Source: Oscillospiraceae bacterium
Lineage (GTDB): Bacteria; Bacillota; Clostridia; Oscillospirales; UBA929
Reading direction: 5' to 3'
NCBI GenBank assembly: GCA_009784085.1
Contig: WRCJ01000050.1
Location: 1 to 12,116, forward strand
DNA length: 12,116 nt
Shown here: positions 5,405 through 12,116 of the stretch, one piece after another
How positions within the stretch are numbered: position 1 is the first letter of the stretch
How the letters are laid out: each line of letters opens with the position of its first letter
The notes under the pieces: model-generated
The model's input: the letters and a program-made list of their open reading frames with translations, nothing else
Told to the model about the DNA's origin: nothing
The model's database searches: none
Position numbers and translations under genes: made by a program

Positions 5405-6448
5405 ATGCTTGCATTTACCGCCGCGGGGGGCGCCGTCGTGCAACTGCCTGTTTTTGTACCGGTTTATCGTACGGACTACCCGTTTTCCCTCTTTTCGGAC
5501 GAATACCGCGAGGCGGGGCTGTCCGCGTGCATGATGAACGCCTTCCTCCTCTACAAGGATCGCGCCACCCGGGCGCGTTTCGCCGACGGTTTGACGCTCA
5601 GGGCGCATATCGGCGGGTTTGACGGCATGATTTGCACCGACTCGGGCGCGTTTCAGGGGTTTAGGCGGCCGTTGTACCTGAAGAACGAGACCATTGTCAG
5701 GTTCCAGAATCAGATACGGGCGGATGTCGCGGCGCCCATCGACCTCATCACGCCGCCCGGGGACAAGCGCACGGTGGCCGAAGACAAGATGCAGGTATCC
5801 TATAAGAGGACCTTAGCGGCGTTGCCCTTATGCGAATACGCTGTCTTGGCAGGGATACAGCAGGGGGGGCGGTTCCTCGACCTGCGCCGTCGCCACATCC
5901 GGATGCTCGCCGCGCTGGACATGCAATACTACGGCATCGGTAGCCTGGTCCCCTTCTTCAACAAGAAGCATGACTTAGGCTTCTGTTGCCAGGTCATTGG
6001 CGACGCGCGCGGCGCCATCGGTCCCGGCAAGCCCTTGCATGTCTATGGCGCGGGGGATCCGCTGGAGATCCCGTTTTTGCACAGGGCCGGCGCCAATGTC
6101 TTCGACTCCTCTTCCTACGCCCACTTTGCAAACAGCGGTTATTATATGACCCCCTACGGTGCCGTCAACCAGGCGGACGCGCTGGGGCGCATAGGGTACC
6201 GTTGCCCATGCCCTGTCTGCGCGGAAGGGTCGCCGCTGGGGGCGCCGGGGGCGCCAGATTGCGCCGACAGGTTGCAGAGGCATAACCTGCATGTGATCTT
6301 CCGGGTCGTCGCCGATATCCGCGCCCTGGAGGACGAAAAATCCCATGACGCTTACCTGGCCGACGTTTTGCAAAAGCACATGGCATTGTTCCCGGAGAGC
6401 AAGCTACGCGGCTCCTGGGAAAAGGTCTCCGAGAGGCTTTTCGCTTAA
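5405..6448 (+). CDS. tgt: tRNA-guanine transglycosylase, archaeal-type catalytic domain without PUA
   Basis: This 347-residue protein exchanges guanine for a 7-deazaguanine base, normally in tRNA. Visible features are QLPVFVPV near the N-terminus, TDSGAFQ (78-84) with catalytic D79, GIQQGG, GIGSLVPFF, FDSSSY with the presumed nucleophile D234, and a zinc site CPCPVC (C267, C269, C272) completed by H293 in HNLH. Several segments look archaeal rather than standard bacterial: PIDLITPPGDKRTVAED, LHVYGAGDP, and FDSSSY instead of FDCVMPTR. Archaeal enzymes act on G15 with preQ0 and carry C-terminal PUA domains; here only the catalytic domain is present. With QueT upstream, salvage of queuine or preQ1 is the most likely job. 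The alternative is a specialised paralogue such as the DNA-acting DpdA group, but no other dpd genes are seen. The family is certain; substrate and RNA position are not. Confidence 0.85.
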   Translation: MLAFTAAGGAVVQLPVFVPVYRTDYPFSLFSDEYREAGLSACMMNAFLLYKDRATRARFADGLTLRAHIGGFDGMICTDSGAFQGFRRPLYLKNETIVRFQNQIRADVAAPIDLITPPGDKRTVAEDKMQVSYKRTLAALPLCEYAVLAGIQQGGRFLDLRRRHIRMLAALDMQYYGIGSLVPFFNKKHDLGFCCQVIGDARGAIGPGKPLHVYGAGDPLEIPFLHRAGANVFDSSSYAHFANSGYYMTPYGAVNQADALGRIGYRCPCPVCAEGSPLGAPGAPDCADRLQRHNLHVIFRVVADIRALEDEKSHDAYLADVLQKHMALFPESKLRGSWEKVSERLFA

Positions 6449-6449
6449 T

Positions 6450-6475
6450 TGTGATGATAATGTGAAGATTTGTGA
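6450..6475 (+). repeat. Helically phased TGTGA direct repeats
   Basis: TGTGA occurs at 6450-6454, 6461-6465 and 6471-6475, spaced 11 and 10 bp, about one DNA turn apart and starting right after the tgt stop codon. A TGTGT follows at 6484. Such phasing is typical of a regulator binding one DNA face upstream of a promoter. They lie about 75-100 bp before the TATAAT box of the hydrogenase operon. The regulator is unknown. Confidence 0.4.
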
Positions 6476-6514
6476 GAAAATTATGTGTCCTCCCCCGATA
6501 ATTTCTCGATTTTT
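6474..6514 (+). terminator. AT-rich hairpin with T tract between tgt and the hydrogenase operon
   Basis: GAGAAAATTAT (6474-6484) and ATAATTTCTC (6498-6507) form a stem of about 10 bp with one bulged A around a 13-nt C-rich loop. GATTTTT follows. Placement 26 nt after the tgt stop suits an intrinsic terminator, though the stem is unusually AT-rich for this GC-rich DNA, so it may be weak or partly regulatory. Confidence 0.45.
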
Positions 6515-6550
6515 CTTGTGCGCCATGATACTTTTCACACAATTAAGGTT

Positions 6551-6556
6551 TATAAT
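6551..6556 (+). promoter_or_regulatory. Candidate -10 box of the hydrogenase operon
   Basis: A perfect TATAAT sits 85 nt before the nuoE-like start in a notably AT-rich stretch. No good -35 lies 16-18 nt upstream (ATACTT at 6528-6533 is poor), which suggests an activator-dependent promoter. TTGTG (6516-6520) and CACAA (6538-6542) are inverted copies flanking the -35 area. The 193-nt region from 6449 to the start at 6642 holds no gene. Confidence 0.45.
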
Positions 6557-6624
6557 ATGATCGACAAAGGAAAAAACGAAAGTAACAGGGAAAAAAGTGC
6601 AAAGAGAAACAAGGAAAAAAGAGA

Positions 6625-6633
6625 AAGGAAGGA
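6625..6633 (+). promoter_or_regulatory. Ribosome binding site fixing the nuoE-like start at 6642
   Basis: AAGGAAGGA lies 8 nt before GTG 6642. The upstream in-frame GTG (6597) would add 15 mostly Lys/Arg/Glu residues unlike this family and has no better site. Confidence 0.6.
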
Positions 6634-6641
6634 ATGAGAGC

Positions 6642-7139
6642 GTGAAAACAGAAACCGCCGCATGCGCCTGCGCGACGGGCACCGAGGAGCAACTATTCGA
6701 GCGCATCGCCAACGCCATCGATCTCTATCGGGACAAAGAGGGCAGCCTCATCCAGGTGCTCCACCTGGCCCAAGAGATCTACGGCTACCTGCCGCTGAAG
6801 GTACAGCGTTTCATCGCCCAGGGCATGGATATCCCGCTGGCCGAAGTGTCCGGCGTCGTGTCCTTTTACTCGTTTTTCTCCCCGGCGCCCCGGGGGGAAC
6901 ACACCATCCGCGTCTGCTTGGGCACCGCCTGCTATGTCCGGGGCGGCAAGAAGATTATCGAGCATCTGACGGACACGCTGGGCGTCGGCCCCGGCGGGAC
7001 GACTGGGGACGGCAAGTTCACCTTCGAGGTCGCCCGCTGTATCGGGGCTTGCGGCCTGGCGCCGGCCATGATGATCGACGAAAAGGTGTACCGGCAGGTC
7101 AAAGTGAACAAGCTGGATCGTATCCTGCAAGAGTATTGA
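6642..7139 (+). CDS. NuoE/HndA-like [2Fe-2S] thioredoxin-fold subunit of the hydrogenase complex
   Basis: This 165-residue protein belongs to the 24-kDa (NuoE/HydC/HndA) family. An N-terminal helical domain includes GSLIQVLHLAQEIYGYLP and then VSGVVSFYSFF, the classic NuoE signature. The C-terminal thioredoxin-like domain carries the four [2Fe-2S] ligands: C92 and C97 (CLGTAC), C133 and C137 (CIGAC). In NAD-linked hydrogenases this small subunit passes electrons to and from the NuoF-like diaphorase and is cytosolic. It is the first gene of the operon. Its stop is 13 nt before the next start, with AAGGAGG (7140-7146) between them. All ligands are present and the length is normal. A short Cys-containing leader (AACACATGT) precedes the conserved part; its meaning is unknown. 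Confidence 0.93.
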   Translation: MKTETAACACATGTEEQLFERIANAIDLYRDKEGSLIQVLHLAQEIYGYLPLKVQRFIAQGMDIPLAEVSGVVSFYSFFSPAPRGEHTIRVCLGTACYVRGGKKIIEHLTDTLGVGPGGTTGDGKFTFEVARCIGACGLAPAMMIDEKVYRQVKVNKLDRILQEY

Positions 7140-7152
7140 AAGGAGGATTGCC

Positions 7153-10100
7153 ATGAAGGCGGAAATGATCAGATCTTCTGAGGATCTGCAACGGATTAAA
7201 AAGGGCTATCTGGATGAAATGTCCCGCTACCAATTCCGAATCTTAGTCTGCGGGGGCGCCGGCTGTGTGTCCTCCGGTTGCGCCGAGATAAACCAGGCGC
7301 TTGCCAAGTACCTCGCGCGGTATCACCTGACGCATCAGGTCAAACTGCTGGAGACCGGCTGTATCGGCACTTGCGCGGTGGGCCCGGTCATGCTTGTCGA
7401 ACCCGGCGGCGTATTTTACACACAGCTCACCCCGGAAAAGGTCCGCGACATCGTCAAGGCCCATTTGGTCGAGGGCTACGTTCCGGAACAATACACCTTT
7501 TTCGACGCCAGCTCAGGGCGGCACATCCCCAAGATCAGCGACAACGATTTCTTCAGCCAGCAGGTCAAGATCGCACTGCGCAACTGCGGCTTTATGGATC
7601 ACAGCAGCATCAACGCCTACATTGCCCGCGACGGGTACGCGGCGGCGGCGGCTTGGTTGAACCAAAAGACCGGCGACCAAGTCGTGGACGAGATCAAAGC
7701 CTCGGGCCTGCGGGGCCGCGGCGGCGGCGGGTTCCCCACCGGCGTCAAATGGGCGGCCGGCCGGCAGGCCAAAGGCGATAAAAAATACATCGTCTGCAAC
7801 GCCGACGAGGGCGACCCCGGCGCCTTTATGGATCGTTGCCTGATCGAGGGCGATCCCCATTCGCTCATCGAAGGCATGATCCTGGCAGGCTATGGCATCG
7901 GCGCCGCGCAGGGCTTTGTCTACATCCGGGCCGAATACCCGCTGGCCGTCGAACGGCTGGAGCTTGCACTGGAACAGGCGCGCGCGGCCGGGCTGTTGGG
8001 CGGTGACATCTTGGGTTCGGGCTTTGCCTTCGACATCGAGATCCGCATCGGCGCCGGCGCCTTTGTGTGCGGCGAGGAGACCGCGTTGATGCACTCCGTG
8101 GAGGGTAAGCGCGGCGAACCGCGGCAGAAACCCCCTTTCCCCTTCCAGAAGGGGCTGTTTGGTTGCCCGACCATCATCAACAATGTGGAAACCCTGTGCA
8201 ACATCGCGCCCATCCTGCAAAACGGCGCGAAGTGGTACGCTTCCTTTGGCACAGAGAAGAGCGGCGGCGCCAAGGTGTTCGCGCTGGCCGGCGATATCTC
8301 CAACACGGGCATCGTGGAGGTGCCTGTGGGCACGCCGCTGGGCGCCATCCTGTTCGACATCGGCGGCGGCGTCCCCGGCGGCAAGCGTTTCAAGGCCGCC
8401 CAGATAGGCGGCCCTTCCGGCGGGTGCTTCACCCAGCGCGACTTGAACACGCCGGCGGACTATGAAAACATGAAGGAAATGGGCGCCATCATGGGATCCG
8501 GCGGCTTGATCTGCATGAACGAGGACACCTGCATGGTGGACACGGCCCGCTACTTCATGGACTTCATCCAGGACGAGAGTTGCGGCAAATGCGTGGCCTG
8601 CCGCATCGGGACCCGGCGCATGCTGGAGATCTTGGAGCGCATCTGCGAAGGCCAGGGCCGCGAAGGCGACATCGAGTTGCTGGAGATCTTGGGCCGGAAC
8701 ATCCAGCTCACCGCCATGTGCAATTTGGGGCAGACCGCGCCCAATCCCGTGCTGAGCACGATCAAGAATTTCCGGGAGGAATACGAACAACATATCCGGG
8801 ATAAAATCTGCGGCGCCGGCGTGTGCGGCGATTTGTTCATCTCGCCCTGCGAGAACACCTGCCCAGCCAACGTCAACGTGCCCGGCTACATGGCCTTGGT
8901 GTCCGAGGGCCGCTTTATCGACGCCTATAACCTGATTCGCCAGGAAAACCCATTCCCGGCGGTATGCGGCCGCGTGTGTACGCGTCCCTGCGAGTCCAAA
9001 TGCCGCCGCCGGTCGCTGGACGAAGCGGTGGCCATATGCGACATTAAACGCTTTGTGGCCGACTACGCTTTCCGGTATGAAAAGGAGATCATCAACGACG
9101 TCATCTTCCCCTCCAACGGCAAACATGTCTCCATCCTGGGCGCCGGCGCCTCCGGATTGACCTGCGGCTACTACCTGGCGCGCATCGGCTACGACATCGA
9201 TGTCTACGAATCCGAGGGCGTAGCGGGCGGCGTGCTGGCCTTCGGCATCCCCGATTATCGGTTGCCCGCGGATGTCTTGTCCCATGAGATCGGCCTGATC
9301 AAGAAAGAGGGGGTCAACATCCACCTCAACATGACCGTCGGGCGCGATATCAGCTTCGAAACCCTGCGCCGGGAGAGCGACGCCATCTTCGTGTCCACCG
9401 GCGCCGAATACCCTGTGCTGGCCAACATCGAGGGGGAAAACCTCGAAGGCGTCGTCCACGGCATCACCTTCCTCAAAATGGTGAGCCTGCAGCAGGACAT
9501 GACGCTGGGGGATCACGTGGTGGTGATCGGGGGCGGCAACACGGCCGTGGACTCCGCCCGCACCGCCCTGCGCCTCGGCGCGAAAAAGGTCACCTTGCTC
9601 TACCGGCGCACGCGCAAGATGATGCCGGCGTACGAGAACGAGGTCGACGAGGCCCTCCACGAAGGGGTGGAGCTGGTCGAGCTGACACAGCCCGTCCGTT
9701 TCATCGCCGACGATCACGGGCGGATCTGCAAGATAGAATGCGTCAAGATGTCGCTGGGCGAGTTTGACTCGGGCGGGCGGCGCAAGTCGGTGGTGATCGC
9801 CGGATCCGAATTCACGATCGATGTGGACTGCGCCATCCCAGCCATCAGCCAGTACGCCGACCTGCCTTTCATCGAGGCCGAGAACATTGGCCTCACCCGT
9901 TGGGGCACCTTCAAGGTGAACGAGGACACCATGATGACCACGATGAAGGGCGTATTCGCGGGCGGCGACGTGGTACGCGGCCCGGACACGGTCATCCAAG
10001 CCATCGCCGACGGCAAGAAGGCCGCCATCGCGATTGATAGGTTTTTGGGCGGGCGCGGCGTCCTGAACAAAGGCCCCGAGATCAAGGTAAACCCGGTCGC

Positions 10101-10254
10101 CGACGACGACGAGGTCGTGGAGCTGGGGCGTTACCCGCTGGATATGCTGGAGCTGGAGCGTCGCCGCGATTCCTTCGAGGAAGTCGTTCTGGGATACCAC
10201 AAGCTGACCGCCATGGCCGAGTCCATGCGCTGTCTGCACTGTGAAAGGAGGTAG
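7153..10254 (+). CDS. Fusion of NuoF/HydB-like NADH diaphorase with GltD/NfnB-like FAD oxidoreductase
   Basis: This cytosolic 1033-residue protein has several clear modules. Residues 25-115: thioredoxin-like [2Fe-2S] domain (C33 or C38, C43, C70, C74). Residues about 135-545: NuoF core with NADH loop GLRGRGGGGFPTG (185-197), FMN segment NADEGDPGAFMDR (216-228), AFVCGEETALM (303-313), and [4Fe-4S] ligands C477, C480, C483 and C523. Residues 553-558 CGAGVC mark where HydB-type subunits normally pass into a two-cluster ferredoxin tail; that tail is missing. Instead a complete GltD-type unit follows: Fe-S region C566 to C617 (CENTCP, then CGRVCTRPCESKC), FAD fold GAGASG (663-668), NAD(P) fold GGGNTAVD (793-800), and GVFAGGDVVRGPDTVIQAIADGKKA (split at 933-957). 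The C-terminus is CLHC. It likely moves electrons between H2, NADH and a second nucleotide or ferredoxin. GltD-like NfnB houses the bifurcating FAD, so bifurcation is possible but unproven. Frame is intact; fusion, not assembly error, is favoured. Confidence 0.93.
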   Translation: MKAEMIRSSEDLQRIKKGYLDEMSRYQFRILVCGGAGCVSSGCAEINQALAKYLARYHLTHQVKLLETGCIGTCAVGPVMLVEPGGVFYTQLTPEKVRDIVKAHLVEGYVPEQYTFFDASSGRHIPKISDNDFFSQQVKIALRNCGFMDHSSINAYIARDGYAAAAAWLNQKTGDQVVDEIKASGLRGRGGGGFPTGVKWAAGRQAKGDKKYIVCNADEGDPGAFMDRCLIEGDPHSLIEGMILAGYGIGAAQGFVYIRAEYPLAVERLELALEQARAAGLLGGDILGSGFAFDIEIRIGAGAFVCGEETALMHSVEGKRGEPRQKPPFPFQKGLFGCPTIINNVETLCNIAPILQNGAKWYASFGTEKSGGAKVFALAGDISNTGIVEVPVGTPLGAILFDIGGGVPGGKRFKAAQIGGPSGGCFTQRDLNTPADYENMKEMGAIMGSGGLICMNEDTCMVDTARYFMDFIQDESCGKCVACRIGTRRMLEILERICEGQGREGDIELLEILGRNIQLTAMCNLGQTAPNPVLSTIKNFREEYEQHIRDKICGAGVCGDLFISPCENTCPANVNVPGYMALVSEGRFIDAYNLIRQENPFPAVCGRVCTRPCESKCRRRSLDEAVAICDIKRFVADYAFRYEKEIINDVIFPSNGKHVSILGAGASGLTCGYYLARIGYDIDVYESEGVAGGVLAFGIPDYRLPADVLSHEIGLIKKEGVNIHLNMTVGRDISFETLRRESDAIFVSTGAEYPVLANIEGENLEGVVHGITFLKMVSLQQDMTLGDHVVVIGGGNTAVDSARTALRLGAKKVTLLYRRTRKMMPAYENEVDEALHEGVELVELTQPVRFIADDHGRICKIECVKMSLGEFDSGGRRKSVVIAGSEFTIDVDCAIPAISQYADLPFIEAENIGLTRWGTFKVNEDTMMTTMKGVFAGGDVVRGPDTVIQAIADGKKAAIAIDRFLGGRGVLNKGPEIKVNPVADDDEVVELGRYPLDMLELERRRDSFEEVVLGYHKLTAMAESMRCLHCERR

Positions 10255-10260
10255 GGCGAC

Positions 10261-12116
10261 ATGGTAGCGCTCACCATCAACAATCAACCGGTCAGCGCCC
10301 AGGAGGGAGCGACCATCATGGAAGCCGCCCAGCAGAACCAAATCACCATCCCCAACCTTTGCTACCTCAAGGGCGTCCACAAGGAAGGCGCCTGCCGCAT
10401 TTGCGTCGTCGAGGTGGAAGGCGCGCCCTCGCTGGTGGCCTCCTGCCTGGCCGAGGTCGCCGAGGGCATGGTCATCTGGACCAACTCGCGCAAGGTGCGC
10501 GAGGCGCGCAAGGTCCTGTACGAGCTCATGCTGTCCGATCACTCGACAGATTGCCTGATATGCACGCGCAACCAGAACTGCGAATTTCAAAAGATGGGGA
10601 AGATCGTGGGCGTGGACAACTCCCGCTTCGAGGGCGCGCGCTCCAATTTCCACGCCGACGCCTCTGTGTCCATCACCCGCGACATGACCAAGTGCATCCT
10701 GTGCCGCCGTTGCGTCACGGTGTGCAACGAGATCCAGAACGCCGGCGTGCTGTTTGCCCAGAACCGCGGGTTCGACACCGAGATTTCCCCCGTCATGGGC
10801 CTGCCGCTGGGGTCGGTCAACTGCACGTTTTGCGGCCAATGCACCACCGTGTGCCCGGTGGCCGCGCTGCGCGCCACCGACGGCATCCAGCGGGTGTGGA
10901 ACGCCATCGGGGATCCCAAGCGGCGCGTGGTGGCCCAGGTGGCGCCGGCCGTCCGCGTGGCGTTGGGCGAGGAGTTCGGCCTGCCGGCGGGGACCCGCGT
11001 GACCGGCAAGCTGGCCGCCTCCTTGCGCCGCATGGGCTTTGACGATGTGTTCGACACGAATTTCGCCGCCGACCTGACCATCATGGAAGAGGGGACGGAA
11101 CTGCTGGGGCGCCTGAAAGACGCGATGGCCGGCAACCCCGCCGCGCTCCCCATGATCACCAGCTGCAGCCCGGGATGGATCAAGTATGCCGAGCACCATT
11201 ACCCGGGTTCCCTGGACCACCTGTCCACCTGCAAGTCGCCCCACACCATGCTGGGCACGATGGTCAAGACGTATTACGCCAGCCGCGTCGATGTCGCCCC
11301 TGAGGACTTCTACGTGGTGTCCGTCATGCCGTGTACGGCCAAGAAGTACGAGATCGAACGGGCCGAGATGGAAAACGACGGGCTGCGGAACGTGGACGCG
11401 GTCATCACCACCCGGGAGCTGGCCTATATGATCAAGTCGACCGGCGTGGACTTCAACTCCCTGCCCGACGAGGGCTTCGACAACCCCATGGGCCTGAGCA
11501 CGGGCGCCGCCGACATCTTCGGGCTCACCGGCGGCGTCATGGAGGCCGCCCTGCGCACGGTCTATGAGCTCGTCACCGGGCGCGAGCTGCCCTTCGACTC
11601 TCTGCACGTGGCGCCCATCATGGGCTTTGCCCAGATCAAGGAAGCGGATCTGACGATTTCCGACACGCTGCCCGACTATGCGTTCCTGGAAGGCGTAACC
11701 GTCAAAGTGGCGGTCACCAGCGGTTTGGACGGCGCGGGGAAGCTCATGGGGCAGGTGGAAAACGGCACCTCCCCCTACCATTTCATCGAGGTGATGGGCT
11801 GCCCCGGCGGCTGCATCATGGGCGGCGGCCAGCCCCGATCCGAGGATCCGGACGTGCGCGAGAAGCGGCTGAGGAATCTGTACGACGAGGACGAGGCGAA
11901 GGTCCAGCGCCGGTCCCATGAGAACCAGTACATCCAACAGCTGTACAAAGAGTATTTAGGCAAGCCCAACGGGCATATGGCGCACAAGCTCCTGCACACC
12001 CACTTTGTCCCGCGCGGCTTGCACAACGAGCTGACCGACGAGGTTTTTGTCTGCGAGGTGGACGATATCATCCGCCGCCGCGCCGAGCTGGCCAAGACCA
12101 GCCAGGCCAAGCCCGC
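10261..12116 (+). CDS. [FeFe] hydrogenase catalytic subunit with NuoG-like N-terminus (HndD/HydA type), 3' end outside window
   Basis: The 618 codons visible encode the H2-forming or H2-oxidising subunit. Cofactor ligands appear in order: plant-type [2Fe-2S] C34, C45, C48, C62; His-ligated [4Fe-4S] H94, C98, C101, C107; two ferredoxin clusters C145/C148/C151/C155 and C188/C191/C194/C198; then the H-cluster domain with L1 TSCSPGW (300-306), L2 MPCTAKK with C358, and L3 EVMGCPGGCIMGGGQP with C514 and C518. L1 has Ser303 where the C. pasteurianum CpI enzyme has ligand C300. AGGAGGT (10246-10252) overlaps the previous stop, and the start is 6 nt after it. The family commonly ends soon after the AHKLLHTHF-like segment. 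Here at least 30 further residues (LTDEVFVCEVDDIIRRR) continue to the edge. Maturation genes hydEFG are not in the window. Identity as a group A, NAD-linked type is secure; direction and partner are inferred. Confidence 0.95.
   Translation, partial: MVALTINNQPVSAQEGATIMEAAQQNQITIPNLCYLKGVHKEGACRICVVEVEGAPSLVASCLAEVAEGMVIWTNSRKVREARKVLYELMLSDHSTDCLICTRNQNCEFQKMGKIVGVDNSRFEGARSNFHADASVSITRDMTKCILCRRCVTVCNEIQNAGVLFAQNRGFDTEISPVMGLPLGSVNCTFCGQCTTVCPVAALRATDGIQRVWNAIGDPKRRVVAQVAPAVRVALGEEFGLPAGTRVTGKLAASLRRMGFDDVFDTNFAADLTIMEEGTELLGRLKDAMAGNPAALPMITSCSPGWIKYAEHHYPGSLDHLSTCKSPHTMLGTMVKTYYASRVDVAPEDFYVVSVMPCTAKKYEIERAEMENDGLRNVDAVITTRELAYMIKSTGVDFNSLPDEGFDNPMGLSTGAADIFGLTGGVMEAALRTVYELVTGRELPFDSLHVAPIMGFAQIKEADLTISDTLPDYAFLEGVTVKVAVTSGLDGAGKLMGQVENGTSPYHFIEVMGCPGGCIMGGGQPRSEDPDVREKRLRNLYDEDEAKVQRRSHENQYIQQLYKEYLGKPNGHMAHKLLHTHFVPRGLHNELTDEVFVCEVDDIIRRRAELAKTSQAKP

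Noticed and set aside
5405..6448. DpdA (DNA 7-deazaguanine modification) assignment for the transglycosylase
   Set aside because: No other dpd genes are nearby, while QueT, a nucleobase salvage transporter, is. The standard tRNA role is simpler, though not excluded.
6516..6542. Canonical Rex operator
   Set aside because: TTGTG and CACAA arms are present but 17 nt apart, whereas the usual Rex site has about 8 nt between them. It is kept only as part of the general regulatory-region finding.
7513..11937. A stop-free minus-strand reading frame of 1474 codons opposite the diaphorase and hydrogenase genes
   Set aside because: The plus strand carries unmistakable conserved proteins here. The antisense frame has no recognisable motif, is rich in His/Asp/Gly/Ala, crosses a real gene boundary, and is the expected mirror of GC-rich third codon positions.

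Overview
This looks like chromosomal DNA from a GC-rich, strictly anaerobic, fermentative Gram-positive bacterium, most likely a clostridial lineage. The support is strong AGGAGG-type ribosome binding sites, an NAD-linked [FeFe] hydrogenase operon, a QueT vitamin-type transporter component and a HipBA-like pair. I cannot name the species. All calls come from reading the sequence by eye.

Layout. (1) Positions 1-1087, minus strand: the N-terminal 362 codons of a GH13 alpha-glycosidase, cut by the window edge, with its own promoter (1113-1141). (2) Positions 1197-2613, plus strand: a divergent two-gene unit, an XRE-type DNA-binding protein overlapping by ATGA a compact HipA/CtkA-like kinase. Its promoter is embedded in an almost perfect 12+2+12 bp palindrome, a probable autoregulatory operator. 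By eye this unit is less GC-rich than its surroundings. (3) Positions 2718-6448, plus strand: an exported trigger-factor-like prolyl isomerase, a distant relative of the ArmA/Rmt/FmrO 16S rRNA m7G1405 methyltransferases, the queuosine-precursor transporter component QueT, and an archaeal-looking tRNA-guanine transglycosylase without a PUA domain. The last two form a plausible queuine or preQ1 salvage pair. (4) Positions 6449-6641: a regulatory region with phased TGTGA repeats, an AT-rich hairpin and a TATAAT box. (5) Positions 6642-12116, plus strand: a hydrogenase operon encoding a NuoE/HndA-like [2Fe-2S] subunit, a 1033-residue fusion of a NuoF/HydB-like diaphorase with a complete GltD/NfnB-like flavoprotein, and a NuoG-like/[FeFe] hydrogenase catalytic subunit (HndD/HydA type) running off the window end.

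How they work together. The three hydrogenase subunits should form a soluble complex linking H2 to NAD(H). The fused GltD/NfnB module adds a second, FAD-based nucleotide site and extra Fe-S clusters where HydB-type subunits usually carry a two-cluster ferredoxin tail. This is the most interesting system here: a candidate hydrogenase with two pyridine-nucleotide sites, possibly flavin-bifurcating. To my recollection it resembles the poorly characterised 'glutamate synthase-linked' [FeFe] hydrogenase class.

A recurring oddity is short GC-rich tandem repeats of about 9-15 bp at gene edges or as in-frame insertions (122-157, 3733-3861, 4772-4795, 5332-5370). They suggest local slippage-type expansion in this genome.
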